Source: JASHVB01 sp036489395 | Lineage (GTDB): Bacteria; Pseudomonadota; Alphaproteobacteria; Acetobacterales; Acetobacteraceae | Direction: 5' to 3' | DNA length: 64,000 bases | NCBI GenBank assembly: GCA_036489395.1 | Contig: DASXFW010000120.1 | Location: 20,842-84,841, forward strand | Shown: piece by piece, positions 18,185 to 26,582 of the stretch | Layout: each line of letters begins with the position of its first letter | Position numbering within the stretch: position 1 is the stretch's first letter | Position numbers and translations under genes: made by a program | The notes under the pieces: generated by a model | Seen by the model: the letters and a program-made list of their open reading frames with translations, nothing else | Databases searched by the model: none | Told to the model about the DNA's origin: nothing

Positions 18185-19099
18185 ATGTTGTACAGATGGC
18201 GGCGCCGGCTGATGACGTGGAATTTCGACCGCCAGATCAGCGGCATTCTGGAAACTCCGCCGCTGCGCGTGGTCGATGCGCCGTGGACCATCGTCAGCAT
18301 GATCAAGAATCGCGACGTGCCGATGTACACGCTGAGCATCAAGGCGTTCTATTCCTATCTCGGCGCCGGGCGCGTCATCGGCATCATCGATCGCGACATG
18401 CCAGAGTCGTTGCGCGACATGCTGCGCCGGCAGGTGGAAGGGATCGAACTGGTGATCCTGGAGGACCTGGAAACCGGCACCTGCCAACGCGGCGGAACCT
18501 GGGAGCGACTGGTCTTTCTGCTCGATCGTTCATGCGATCAGTACGTGATCCAGTTGGATGCGGATGTGCTGGCGACCGGGCCTGATCTGAAGGAGCTGAA
18601 GGACTGCGTCACGCGCAACGTCGCGTTCACCATCGCGGACGGCGACGAATTCCGCACCATGCGCGAATCCGCGGCGCGCGCGCAGGCCGATCCGGATACC
18701 AGCTATGTGGGCATCGCGATCGAGCAGCGGTTCGACCGTTATCCGGATTGCGATCGGCTGAGGTATATTCGGGGGTCTTCCGGACTTGCCGGGTTTGCCC
18801 GCGGCGGATTCACGCGCGCGCAGATCGAAGCGTTTCACGCACAGATGCAGGAACTGCTGCCGGAGCGCTGGCATGAATGGGGGTCGGAACAATGCGGCTC
18901 CAATTTCGCGGTCGCGAATTCCCCCGGCGCGGTGGCGCTGCCGTATCCGGCGTATGGCAGCTTCAGTCCGGGCATGGAACGCGACCGCTGCAAGTGCTTC
19001 CACTTCATCGGCGCGTTCCGGTTCCGCGACAATTACTTTGCGAACCGCGCCCGCGAGGCGATCGCCCGCCTGGCACCGCCGCAGCGTTCGGCGGCGTGA
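18185..19099 (+). CDS. Probable nucleotide-sugar-dependent transferase, unassigned family
   Basis: 304 aa. I do not recognise the family firmly. A GT-A-like layout is suggested by WTIVSMIKNRDVPMYTLSIK at the N-terminus and a DxD motif in YVIQLDADVLATG near residue 125, with an acidic and aromatic C-terminal part (HEWGSEQCGSNFAV). It starts 8 bp after the FkbM gene and is the last gene of the rightward exopolysaccharide run, which supports a role in decorating the polymer. It could also be a non-catalytic glycosyltransferase-like protein. Confidence 0.75.
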   Translation: MLYRWRRRLMTWNFDRQISGILETPPLRVVDAPWTIVSMIKNRDVPMYTLSIKAFYSYLGAGRVIGIIDRDMPESLRDMLRRQVEGIELVILEDLETGTCQRGGTWERLVFLLDRSCDQYVIQLDADVLATGPDLKELKDCVTRNVAFTIADGDEFRTMRESAARAQADPDTSYVGIAIEQRFDRYPDCDRLRYIRGSSGLAGFARGGFTRAQIEAFHAQMQELLPERWHEWGSEQCGSNFAVANSPGAVALPYPAYGSFSPGMERDRCKCFHFIGAFRFRDNYFANRAREAIARLAPPQRSAA

Positions 19100-19110
19100 C
19101 CGCATCACGA

Positions 19111-19328
19111 TGTCATTGTTAGGCCGCTTGGCCGAAGCAATCTCCGGTGGGGGATTGCTTCGGCACAGCGGCCTGACAAGAAACAACGTCCCCCCCTCCC
19201 CTTGAGGGAGGGGTTGGGGGAGGGGTGCGTACATCCGCGATCAGTGGATGAACGCACCCCTCCCCCAACCCCTCCCTCAAGGGGAGGGGAGACCTACGCT
19301 CCGCCCGGTGGCCAACTCGCAATGACAG
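19111..19328. repeat. Composite intergenic repeat with nested 97-bp perfect palindrome
   Basis: Three modules in order. The first starts TGTCATTG and is a hairpin module (GCCGCTTGGCCGAAGCAATC paired with GATTGCTTCGGC.CAGCGGC) ending AACAAGAAAC. The second is a perfect inverted repeat at 19193-19289 with 38-bp arms (CCCCTCCCCTTGAGGG... against its complement) around a 21-bp loop. The third is a short tail ending CGCAATGACAG, which is the inverted form of the beginning. It fills the gap between the exopolysaccharide genes and an oxidoreductase. Confidence 0.85.
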
Positions 19329-19399
19329 GATTCGCCGGGACATGACTCGCCAGGTGTTGCGCACGTCGTAGAATGCCGTGCCCAGAAAGGGGAACGGCC

Positions 19400-20401
19400 A
19401 TGAGCAATCGCCAGGTGCGCCTGAAGTCCCGCCCCGACGGCATCCCGCAGGCCGAGCACTTCGAGATCGTCGAGGTCCCCGAACCGCAACTGCGCGACAA
19501 CCAGGTGCTGATCCGCAACCGGTTCCTATCGGTGGAACCAGCGATGCGCGGCTGGCTCTCCACCGTCGCGAACTATTCCCAGCCGGTCGGCATCGGCGAA
19601 GTGATGCGGTCCTTCGCGGCCGGCGAGGTGATCGAATCCCGCCACCCGGACTATCCGCCCGGCGACCAGGTTGTTGGGATGTTCGGGTGGCAGACGCACG
19701 CCGCGATTTCTCCCGCCGCGATCATCCGCAAGGTGACGGAACGCGACGTGCCGCTGTCTGCGTCGCTGCACGTGCTGGGGTTAACGGGACTTACCGCGTA
19801 TTTCGGATTGCTCGACATCGGCCAGCCGGAGGAAGGCAACACGGTCGTCGTCTCCACCGCCGCGGGTTCGGTCGGTTCCTTCGTCGGGCAGATCGCGGCG
19901 ATCAAGCATTGCCGCACGGTCGGCATCACCGGTGGCGCGGCCAAGGCTGAACTGTGCCGCACGCGCTTCGGCTACGATGCGGCAATCGACTACAAAGCGA
20001 CGAAGGATCTGGACGCTGCGCTGGCGGAAGCGGCGCCGCGCGGGGTCGATGTATATTTCGACAACACGTCCGGCCCGATCAGCGATGCGGTGATGCGGCA
20101 TCTCGCGGTCGGCGCACGCGTGGTGATCTGCGGCACCGTGTCGCAGCCGGCGTGGGACCCGTGGCCGTCAGGCCCCCGGGTCGAGCGGCATCTGCTGGTG
20201 AAGCGCGCGCGCATGCAGGGTTTCGTCGTGCCGGATTATGAACACCGTTACGACGAGGCGCTGGAGCAATTGGCCCATTGGGTGCGGCAGGATCGGCTGC
20301 GCTATGAGGAGGAGATACTGGAGGGGATAGAGCACGCGCCGGATGCGATCGCGCGGCTGTATCGCGGGGACAACATGGGAAAGCTGCTGATCCGGGTGTG
20401 A
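19400..20401 (+). CDS. NADP-dependent, zinc-free medium-chain oxidoreductase (CurA/LTB4-dehydrogenase type)
   Basis: 333 aa. An MDR-superfamily enzyme reducing activated C=C bonds of enones with NADPH. It has NRFLSVEPAMRGWL and a Rossmann motif VVVSTAAGSVGSFVGQIA near residue 150, and lacks the catalytic Cys/His zinc ligands of alcohol dehydrogenases. The end, MGKLLIRV, is typical. The start ATG at 19400 is preceded by GAAAGGGG; the longer frame from 19373 lacks a site. A paralogue lies at 35006-36025. Its position next to the polysaccharide genes is probably incidental, as repeats flank it on both sides. Confidence 0.92.
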   Translation: MSNRQVRLKSRPDGIPQAEHFEIVEVPEPQLRDNQVLIRNRFLSVEPAMRGWLSTVANYSQPVGIGEVMRSFAAGEVIESRHPDYPPGDQVVGMFGWQTHAAISPAAIIRKVTERDVPLSASLHVLGLTGLTAYFGLLDIGQPEEGNTVVVSTAAGSVGSFVGQIAAIKHCRTVGITGGAAKAELCRTRFGYDAAIDYKATKDLDAALAEAAPRGVDVYFDNTSGPISDAVMRHLAVGARVVICGTVSQPAWDPWPSGPRVERHLLVKRARMQGFVVPDYEHRYDEALEQLAHWVRQDRLRYEEEILEGIEHAPDAIARLYRGDNMGKLLIRV

Positions 20402-20476
20402 GGGGCGGCCCTCAGCCATCATTGCGCATTGCCACCGGCCCGCGTGCCGACCCACCCTGGATGATACGCGGCTTTC

Positions 20477-20749
20477 CTGTCATTGCGACGCCACTTGGCC
20501 GAAGCAATCTCGTTGGTGACAAGCAGCGGTTCATCTCCGACGAGATTGCTTCGGCCAGGTGGCCTAACAAGAAACAAGGTTCCCCCCTCCCCTTGAGGGA
20601 GGGGTGGGTACATCCGCGGTCGGTGGATGTACGCACCCCTCCCCCAACCCCTCCCTCAAGGGGAGGGGGGGGAACCTACGTCAGGCCGTCGACGTCGTTT
20701 CATCCAGGGCGGGTCGGTTCGCCGGCCGGTAGCCAACTCGCAATGACAA
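20477..20749. repeat. Composite intergenic repeat with CTGTCATTGCGA ends
   Basis: Starts CTGTCATTGCGA and ends TCGCAATGACAA, giving inverted termini. Inside are the GGCCGAAGCAATC...GATTGCTTCGGCC hairpin module ending AACAAGAAAC (to 20575), a C-rich palindrome (about 20578-20685) whose left arm has lost part of its GGTTGGGGG stretch relative to the copy at 19193, and a tail with TTTCATCCAGGGCGGGTC. It accounts for most of the gap between the oxidoreductase and the glycosyltransferase. Confidence 0.85.
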
Positions 20750-20762
20750 TTGGGGCCCGGCA

Positions 20763-21980
20763 TCACCTGGGCGACCGATCCACTACGCGCAGGCATATCG
20801 CTTCGAATTGCCTCGCCACCTGCGTCCAGGAAAACTTATCCTCTAACAACGAACGCGCCGCCGTCGTCATACCCGCACGCAATGCAGCGTCATCCAGCAG
20901 ACGCAGGATCGCCGCGGCAAATTCCGGTGCTTCATCGGCGGCGAGGAAATGCGTGCCGGGAGTGATTGCCAGTCCCTCGATACCCACTGCGGTCGAGACA
21001 ACAGGCCGGCCGGCGGCCATCGCCTCGAACGCCTTGATGCGCGTGCCGCTGCCCACGCGCAGCGGGATGACATAGACATCCGCATCCAGCACATAGGGCC
21101 GCACGTCATCGACATAGCCGGTGAACGTCCATGCAAGGCCACGCGATGCGGCGGCGTCGATCAACGTCTGCGGTGGATTGCGGCCGACGACGACCGCGCG
21201 CGCCGCGGGACGCGCACGCAGCACCAGCGGCCAGACCGCATCCATCAGCCAGGCAATGCCGTCGATATTGGCGCGCCAGTCCATCGCGCCGCAGAACACG
21301 ATGCTGCCGCCATCGTCGCGCGGCGACGCGATCGGCGGGACATAGCGGTGAAAATCGAGATCGACGCCGGTGTCGATGCATGCCACCGGGGGCAATGCGT
21401 AATCGCGTTGCAGCACCGTTGCGTCGCGCGCGGACACCGCGATCACCGAATCAAACCGGCGCAGAGTCTCGCCCTCGAAGCGGCGCATCTTCCTCGCCTG
21501 CGAGCGCCATACCGCGCGCCACAACGGGTTTGCCACGGCGGCATGACGTTCGAAGATTTCCGCCTCGACGTTGTGCGTGAAGATGGCCGAGGGCGGCAGC
21601 GCGCCATCCGGCAGCAGTACCGCGGCGTGCGGGAAATCGACCACGATCAGGTCCGGCGCCACGGCGAGTTCGTCGCGCACCGCGGCGCTGCCGGCAGCGG
21701 ATTGGTCGGATGACACTGCCACCGGCAGCGCACTGAACAAGGCCGCGACACGACCGATGCGTGACGGCGCGACAGTCGGCCAGGCTACGAAGCGATCGGC
21801 CACCGCCGCGAGGTCTGCCGCGAACGGCTTTGTGTCGTCAGGTGCGGGCGACGCGAGCGCGATCTCGAATGCGCCGCCGCGCATGTGGCGCAGGATGTTG
21901 GACGTGCGGATCTTGCCGCCTTCGTTGGCCGGGAAAAGAAAGCGCGGACTGACGAACAGCAGACGGCGCCGTTCGGTCAC
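20763..21980 (-). CDS. Glycosyltransferase, PEP-CTERM/XrtA-associated GT4
   Basis: 405 aa GT-B glycosyltransferase. It has an N-terminal RRLLFVSPRFLFPANEGGK loop, THNVEAEIFERH in the middle, and the donor site with GTRIKAFEAMAAGRPVVST. It resembles the sugar transferases named stp1 in exosortase loci (TIGR03087-like). The frame is open upstream, but GTG at 21980 overlaps the stop of the dehydrogenase gene as GTGA, so I chose it; this gives VTERRRLLF. It probably forms a two-gene operon with the GDP-mannose-type dehydrogenase, supplying and transferring a uronic acid. Confidence 0.92.
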   Translation of the reverse strand: MTERRRLLFVSPRFLFPANEGGKIRTSNILRHMRGGAFEIALASPAPDDTKPFAADLAAVADRFVAWPTVAPSRIGRVAALFSALPVAVSSDQSAAGSAAVRDELAVAPDLIVVDFPHAAVLLPDGALPPSAIFTHNVEAEIFERHAAVANPLWRAVWRSQARKMRRFEGETLRRFDSVIAVSARDATVLQRDYALPPVACIDTGVDLDFHRYVPPIASPRDDGGSIVFCGAMDWRANIDGIAWLMDAVWPLVLRARPAARAVVVGRNPPQTLIDAAASRGLAWTFTGYVDDVRPYVLDADVYVIPLRVGSGTRIKAFEAMAAGRPVVSTAVGIEGLAITPGTHFLAADEAPEFAAAILRLLDDAALRAGMTTAARSLLEDKFSWTQVARQFEAICLRVVDRSPR

Positions 21981-23293
21981 CAATGGAGACCCTGGTAGGC
22001 GATGCCGGGGCATTCTGCGATTTCCGCGATGCCGGCGAGGTCCAGCACCTTGTGGTCGGTCAGTCCCGCCAGCAACGCCGCGCGGTCCTGCTTTTCAACA
22101 TGGCCGATGACGGCGATGCGGCTGTTCGCCAGCGCCTCCTGCGGCGAGGCGACCATCAAACGTTCCAGGTGCGGAATCTCCCGGTCGATATACGCGCGGT
22201 TGCTGCCGGTCAGTCGTGCCACCTGCACGGAGCGATCGAAGATGCGCAGATCGTAGCCGCGGCCGATCAGGCGTTCCGCCAACGTGACGAACGGCGATTC
22301 GCGCAAGTCGTCGGTGCCGGATTTGAATGCGAGACCGAACAGACTGACGGATTGGCGCCCGTGCTGCGTGATGGCGGCGAAGGCGTGTTCTATGATGGCG
22401 TTGTTGCTCGGCATCACGTGGCTGAGGAATGGCGCCGACACATGCGCCTGGTCGGCCAGCGCGAGGAAGCTGCGCACGTCCTTCGGCAGGCACGAACCGC
22501 CGAACGCGAAGCCTGGACGCAAATAGGCGGTGGAGATGTTCAGCATCCGGTCTTCGCAGAACAAGCGGAAGGCCTCGCGCGCATCGACGCCGTGTGCCGC
22601 GAGTACCGTGCCGGCCTCGTTGGCGAAGGCGAGCTTCACGGCGTGGAAGACGTTGCACAGGTACTTGACGCTCTCGGCGACCCGGTACGGTGCGACGTGC
22701 AGTGGCGCTTCGATTTTGCCATACAGCTCCCGCAGCACCGCGGCGTTATCGCCGGGCGCGGCACCGAGCAGCGTGAATGGCGGCGCACGGAAGTCTCGCA
22801 CGGAACTGCCTTCGCGGAGGAATTCCGGATTGCTGTAGTAGTGCAGGCCGTCGCCGTTGCGGCGTCCCGACTCGCGTTCCAGAATCGGGATGACATGTTC
22901 TTGCGCGGTGCCGGGCGGCACGGTGGAGCGCATCACCACGGTATGCGGCGTCGGCTTGTGGCGGATCGCGCGGCCGATTTCCGCGGTCACTTGCTCCACC
23001 GCGCGCATCGACAGGCTGCCGTCGGCGGCACCAGGTGTGCCGACCGAAATGAAGGACACCTCGGTGCCGGCCACCGCTTCGTTTGCATCCGTGGTCGCGG
23101 TCAGGGTGCCGGCGGCGACGGCGTCGGCGATGATGCGGTCGATATCCTCCTCGACGATCGGGGAGCGGCCGGCGCGCAGCATCGCCACCTTGTCCGCCGC
23201 GGTGTCCACGCCGACCACGTGATGGCCAAGCTGCGCCAGGCAGCCGCTGGAGACGGCACCGACATAGCCGATACCAAAGATCGAAATGCGCAT
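21977..23293 (-). CDS. GDP-mannose 6-dehydrogenase-like nucleotide-sugar dehydrogenase
   Basis: 438 aa UDP-Glc/GDP-Man dehydrogenase family enzyme, oxidising a nucleotide sugar to the uronic acid with two NAD+. The N-terminal Rossmann motif is ISIFGIGYVGAV, and the catalytic Cys268 is in FGGSCLPKD. Cys268 is the numbering of the AlgD nucleophile, and YLCNVFHAVKLAFANE also reads AlgD-like, so GDP-mannose is favoured over UDP-glucose. The start ATG at 23293 has GAAGG upstream; the frame from 23317 is longer without support. Coupled to the downstream glycosyltransferase by GTGA. It suggests a uronic-acid-containing polymer. Confidence 0.93.
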   Translation of the reverse strand: MRISIFGIGYVGAVSSGCLAQLGHHVVGVDTAADKVAMLRAGRSPIVEEDIDRIIADAVAAGTLTATTDANEAVAGTEVSFISVGTPGAADGSLSMRAVEQVTAEIGRAIRHKPTPHTVVMRSTVPPGTAQEHVIPILERESGRRNGDGLHYYSNPEFLREGSSVRDFRAPPFTLLGAAPGDNAAVLRELYGKIEAPLHVAPYRVAESVKYLCNVFHAVKLAFANEAGTVLAAHGVDAREAFRLFCEDRMLNISTAYLRPGFAFGGSCLPKDVRSFLALADQAHVSAPFLSHVMPSNNAIIEHAFAAITQHGRQSVSLFGLAFKSGTDDLRESPFVTLAERLIGRGYDLRIFDRSVQVARLTGSNRAYIDREIPHLERLMVASPQEALANSRIAVIGHVEKQDRAALLAGLTDHKVLDLAGIAEIAECPGIAYQGLHW

Positions 23294-23521
23294 GCGCGTG
23301 CCTTCGTGAGATCGCAACGCCCGGGATGCCTGGCGGTGGACGGATGGAGGATGCCCGGGTTTTTCCGGATCGATGAGCGTGTCGCTTATCCCACGGGAAG
23401 GTTTAAGCGTCGTTACCGGGGCTTTTCAACAGGCAGATGGCGTGGCGACGAAGGGCCGGCCGTTGCGCCTCCGTCGATTCCTCCATAGCGTCGGTGTTTC
23501 CAACAGGGGAACCGACCGAGA

Positions 23522-25135
23522 ATGCCCGACGACAGCCCGCTGCGCCCGCCGCCACAGGTCCCCGACTCTGCCATCGGGTGGGAACCGGAACTGGCGGAGC
23601 TGCGTGCCCGCCAGGCGCTGGCCCGCCAACTCGGCGGGCCGGAACGCGTCGCCCGCCAGCACGCCGGCGGCCGGCTGACGGTGCGCGAACGGATCGACCG
23701 CATGCTGGACGCCGGCAGCTTCCACGAGATCGGCGGCATCGCCGGCAAGGCGACCTACGACGCCGACAGCCGGGAGATCACCGGCTTTACCCCCGCCAAC
23801 TGCGTGTTCGGCCGCGGCACGGTGGATGGCCGGCCGGTGGCGATCGCCGGCGACGACTTCACGTTGCGGGGCGGCTCGGCGGACGCGTCGATCAAGGGCA
23901 AGCCGAAGATGTCGGAGGAGATGGCGGCGCTGTATCGCATGCCGATCATCCGGCTGATCGAGGGCTCCGGCGGCGGCGGCTCGGTGAAGACGATCGAGAC
24001 CACCGGACGCGCCAACCTGCCTGGCGGGCTGACCGAGACCACGTCGTTCGATCTCGTCGCCAACCAAATGGGCATCGTGCCGGTGGTCGCTTTGGGGCTG
24101 GGATCGGTCGCCGGGCTGGGCGCGGCGCGGCTGGCGGCGTCGCACTACTCCATCATGGTGAAGGAGATGGCGGCGGTGTTCGTCGCCGGTCCGCCTGTCG
24201 TGGAGCGGCTGGGCGAGCCGCGGACCAAGCAGGAGCTGGGCGGGTGGGAGATCCAGCTCGGCTGCGGCGCGGTGGATCACGCGGTCGATACGGAAGAGGA
24301 AGCGTTCGACGCGGCACGGCGGTTCCTGTCGTATCTGCCAAGCTCGATTTGGGATCTGCCGCCGCGGGTGCGCGGCTGGGACGATCCGGAACGGCGCGAG
24401 GAAGCGCTGATCTCCGCCGTGCCGCGGGTGAAGAAGCAGGCGTATCACATGCGCCGCATCATCGAGGCGGTGGTCGATCGCGGCTCGTTCTTCGAGCTGG
24501 GGCGGTTGTTCGGGCGGCCGATCATCACCGGGTTCGCGCGGCTGGACGGCTGGCCGGTGGCGCTGATGGCGGGCGATCCGCTGTATCATGGCGGGGCGTG
24601 GACGGCGGATGCGTGCAACAAGATCATCCGCTTCGTCGATATGGCGCAGACGTTCCATCTTCCGATCGTTCACCTGGTGGATTGCCCTGGGTTCCAGGTC
24701 GGACTGGCGGCGGAGAGTTCCGCGGTGATCCGCTGGGGCGTGCGTGCGCTGTCGGCGATCAACCAGACGACTGTGCCGTGGTGCTCCATCGTGGTGCGCA
24801 ATTGTTATGGCGTGGGCGGGCTGGGGCACCAGCCGGTTTCGCATTACTGCGTGCGTTATGCGTGGCCGTCGGCGAGTTGGGGCTCGCTGCCGCTTGAAGG
24901 CGGGATCGAGGCGGCGTACCGCGCGGAGATCGACGCGGCGGAGGACCCGCAGGCGAAGCTGGAGGAGATCGAGGCTCGGCTGAACCGCTTGCGCTCGCCG
25001 TTCCGGACGGCGGAGAGCTTCTGGGTGGACGAGATTATTGACCCGCGGGATACGCGGCGGCTATTGTGCGAGTTCGCCAATATGGCGGCGCCGTTGCGGA
25101 CGGTGGGGGAGTCGAAGTTTACGATGCGGCCATAA
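23522..25135 (+). CDS. Acyl-CoA carboxylase beta subunit (carboxyltransferase)
   Basis: 537 aa biotin-dependent carboxyltransferase of the PCC/MCC beta type. It has two crotonase-like halves: the N-half with REITGFTPANCVFGRG and RLIEGSGGGGSVKTIE, and the C-half with VHLVDCPGFQVGLAAE and NCYGVGGLGHQP. It would carboxylate an acyl-CoA in the cytoplasm. No alpha (biotin carboxylase) subunit or biotin carrier lies nearby, so the partner must be elsewhere. Substrate unknown; propionyl-, geranyl- or methylcrotonyl-CoA type are all possible. Confidence 0.9.
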   Translation: MPDDSPLRPPPQVPDSAIGWEPELAELRARQALARQLGGPERVARQHAGGRLTVRERIDRMLDAGSFHEIGGIAGKATYDADSREITGFTPANCVFGRGTVDGRPVAIAGDDFTLRGGSADASIKGKPKMSEEMAALYRMPIIRLIEGSGGGGSVKTIETTGRANLPGGLTETTSFDLVANQMGIVPVVALGLGSVAGLGAARLAASHYSIMVKEMAAVFVAGPPVVERLGEPRTKQELGGWEIQLGCGAVDHAVDTEEEAFDAARRFLSYLPSSIWDLPPRVRGWDDPERREEALISAVPRVKKQAYHMRRIIEAVVDRGSFFELGRLFGRPIITGFARLDGWPVALMAGDPLYHGGAWTADACNKIIRFVDMAQTFHLPIVHLVDCPGFQVGLAAESSAVIRWGVRALSAINQTTVPWCSIVVRNCYGVGGLGHQPVSHYCVRYAWPSASWGSLPLEGGIEAAYRAEIDAAEDPQAKLEEIEARLNRLRSPFRTAESFWVDEIIDPRDTRRLLCEFANMAAPLRTVGESKFTMRP

Positions 25136-25170
25136 GAGTCGTGTCAGCAGGGACGCGCAGGATCCAGCTC

Positions 25171-26235
25171 ATGGCGATATACGAATTTGCAGCAGACAAT
25201 ATCATTCCCCTAACATCAACGACATTCAACTCGGCTAACCTCCGCGAACGCCGCGACCTGCAAAGACTTTTGCGCGAGCAGGTAGACGTCATTGCTCCGG
25301 ACACGCTTATCATAGCAGAGGAGTTCGGAGATTGGGAGGATTCCCGGCTGAGAATCGACCTACTTGGCATAGACAAGGATGCGAACATTGTCGTCATCGA
25401 GCTGAAGCGCACGGAGGACGGCGGACACATGGACCTGCAGGCCATCCGATATGCCTCGATGGTTTCGACCATGACGTTCGATCGGGCTGCAGAGGTCTTC
25501 GGCCGATACCTTAAGGCAACTGGCAGGGACGAGCAGGAGCCGCGCGCGATCATGCTGGAATTCCTCGGTTGGGATGCGCCCGACGAGGACATATTTGCCC
25601 AAGATGTTCGAATCGTCCTTGCATCTGCGGAGTTTTCCAAGGAGCTGACATCCTCAGTGCTCTGGCTCATCGGTCACGATATTGACATCCGCTGCGTCAG
25701 ACTGAAGCCCTACAACTTGGACGGTCGCATACTAGTGGATGTCCAGCAGATCATTCCTCTGCCGGATACAGCGGACTATCAGGTGCAGCTTCGGGAAAAG
25801 GTTCGGAAAGAGCGCGAAGCTCGCACCAGCAATGTGGATTTCACCAGGTTTGACGTCCAGATCGGAGAGGACCGCCGCCAGTCGATGTGGAAACGGAACG
25901 CTATTTTCCTTATTTGCAAGACGCTCTGTGCGCGAGGGGTCAATCCCGATGAGATTGCAGCTCTGTTCGACTGGCGTTCAAATCGAGTTTGGTTCTCAGT
26001 TGATGGCGCCACAGACACACTGACATTCGAAACGCTTGCAACCACCAAAGCATTGTCGAGGGGCGTAAGTTTTGATCGCCGGCGTTGGTTTTGCGATAAC
26101 GACGAGCTTTGTCGGGCTAATGGGAAGACTTACGCTTTTTCAAATCAATGGGGAGGAATAGAATGGCACAGAGCCATGGATCTGCTCAAGGGTCAATATA
26201 GTAAGTTCGATATAGACTATGTTGCTGCGACATGA
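25171..26235 (+). CDS. PD-(D/E)XK nuclease-like protein (NucS/DUF91-like)
   Basis: 354 aa. A nuclease-like core is visible: RIDLLGIDKDANIVVIELKR near residues 66-85 gives the D...ExK catalytic triad, preceded by an acidic residue in IIAEEFGDWE. The remainder is uncharacterised and ends in an aromatic domain (RRWFCDNDELC). The start ATG at 25171 was chosen over a 35-codon upstream extension that overlaps the carboxyltransferase. Codons are clearly more AT-ending than in the neighbours, a sign of acquisition. It may be a stand-alone defence or restriction nuclease. No methylase or partner gene is adjacent. Confidence 0.75.
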   Translation: MAIYEFAADNIIPLTSTTFNSANLRERRDLQRLLREQVDVIAPDTLIIAEEFGDWEDSRLRIDLLGIDKDANIVVIELKRTEDGGHMDLQAIRYASMVSTMTFDRAAEVFGRYLKATGRDEQEPRAIMLEFLGWDAPDEDIFAQDVRIVLASAEFSKELTSSVLWLIGHDIDIRCVRLKPYNLDGRILVDVQQIIPLPDTADYQVQLREKVRKEREARTSNVDFTRFDVQIGEDRRQSMWKRNAIFLICKTLCARGVNPDEIAALFDWRSNRVWFSVDGATDTLTFETLATTKALSRGVSFDRRRWFCDNDELCRANGKTYAFSNQWGGIEWHRAMDLLKGQYSKFDIDYVAAT

Positions 26236-26449
26236 ACTGTGTACCGGCGCGCGCCTCAACTATGACCGCATGCGCATAGGCCAGGCAGGCGCGAATATCC
26301 TCCGGCTCCAGTCCCGGATAGTCGTCCAGGATTGCCTCCTGCGACCCACCCTGTGCCAGCAGACTGAGGATCAGCTCCACCGAGACCCGCATCCCGCGCA
26401 CAATGGGCTTACCGCCGAAGATCGCAGGGTCGGCTGTGATCCGATCGAG
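26186..26449 (-). pseudogene. DUF433-type antitoxin-like remnant without a start codon
   Basis: The frame reads LDRITADPAIFGGKPIVRG followed by RVSVELILSLL and PGLEPEDIRACLAYA, an almost full DUF433 domain (usually an antitoxin-like partner of a PIN-type or DUF5615 protein). Going upstream, the frame meets a TGA before any ATG, GTG or TTG. Only an internal GTG (26401) or ATG could start it, which would remove the first conserved strand. No partner toxin gene is adjacent. The end overlaps the nuclease gene convergently by 50 bp. Most likely a decayed gene, though non-standard initiation is possible because a purine-rich AGGAGAGGAG lies just upstream. Confidence 0.55.
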
Positions 26450-26582
26450 CGCTGCCCTACCTGTCTCCTCTCCTGCTCACCTGGGCAATATACAAGGTTG
26501 CACCATACCGGGCGAGACGGCACCCGAGAACCCGGAACGCAAACCCGCCAGGGCAATCGCATATGCCGGGGCACCCCGCAAA

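Noticed and set aside
19193..19289. CRISPR-like or Rho-independent terminator
   Set aside because: The repeat is a single long palindrome, not direct repeats with spacers, and no T-tract follows either arm.
23437..24897. 486-residue frame overlapping the carboxyltransferase
   Set aside because: Same strand, wrong frame; the in-frame carboxyltransferase motifs show which is real.
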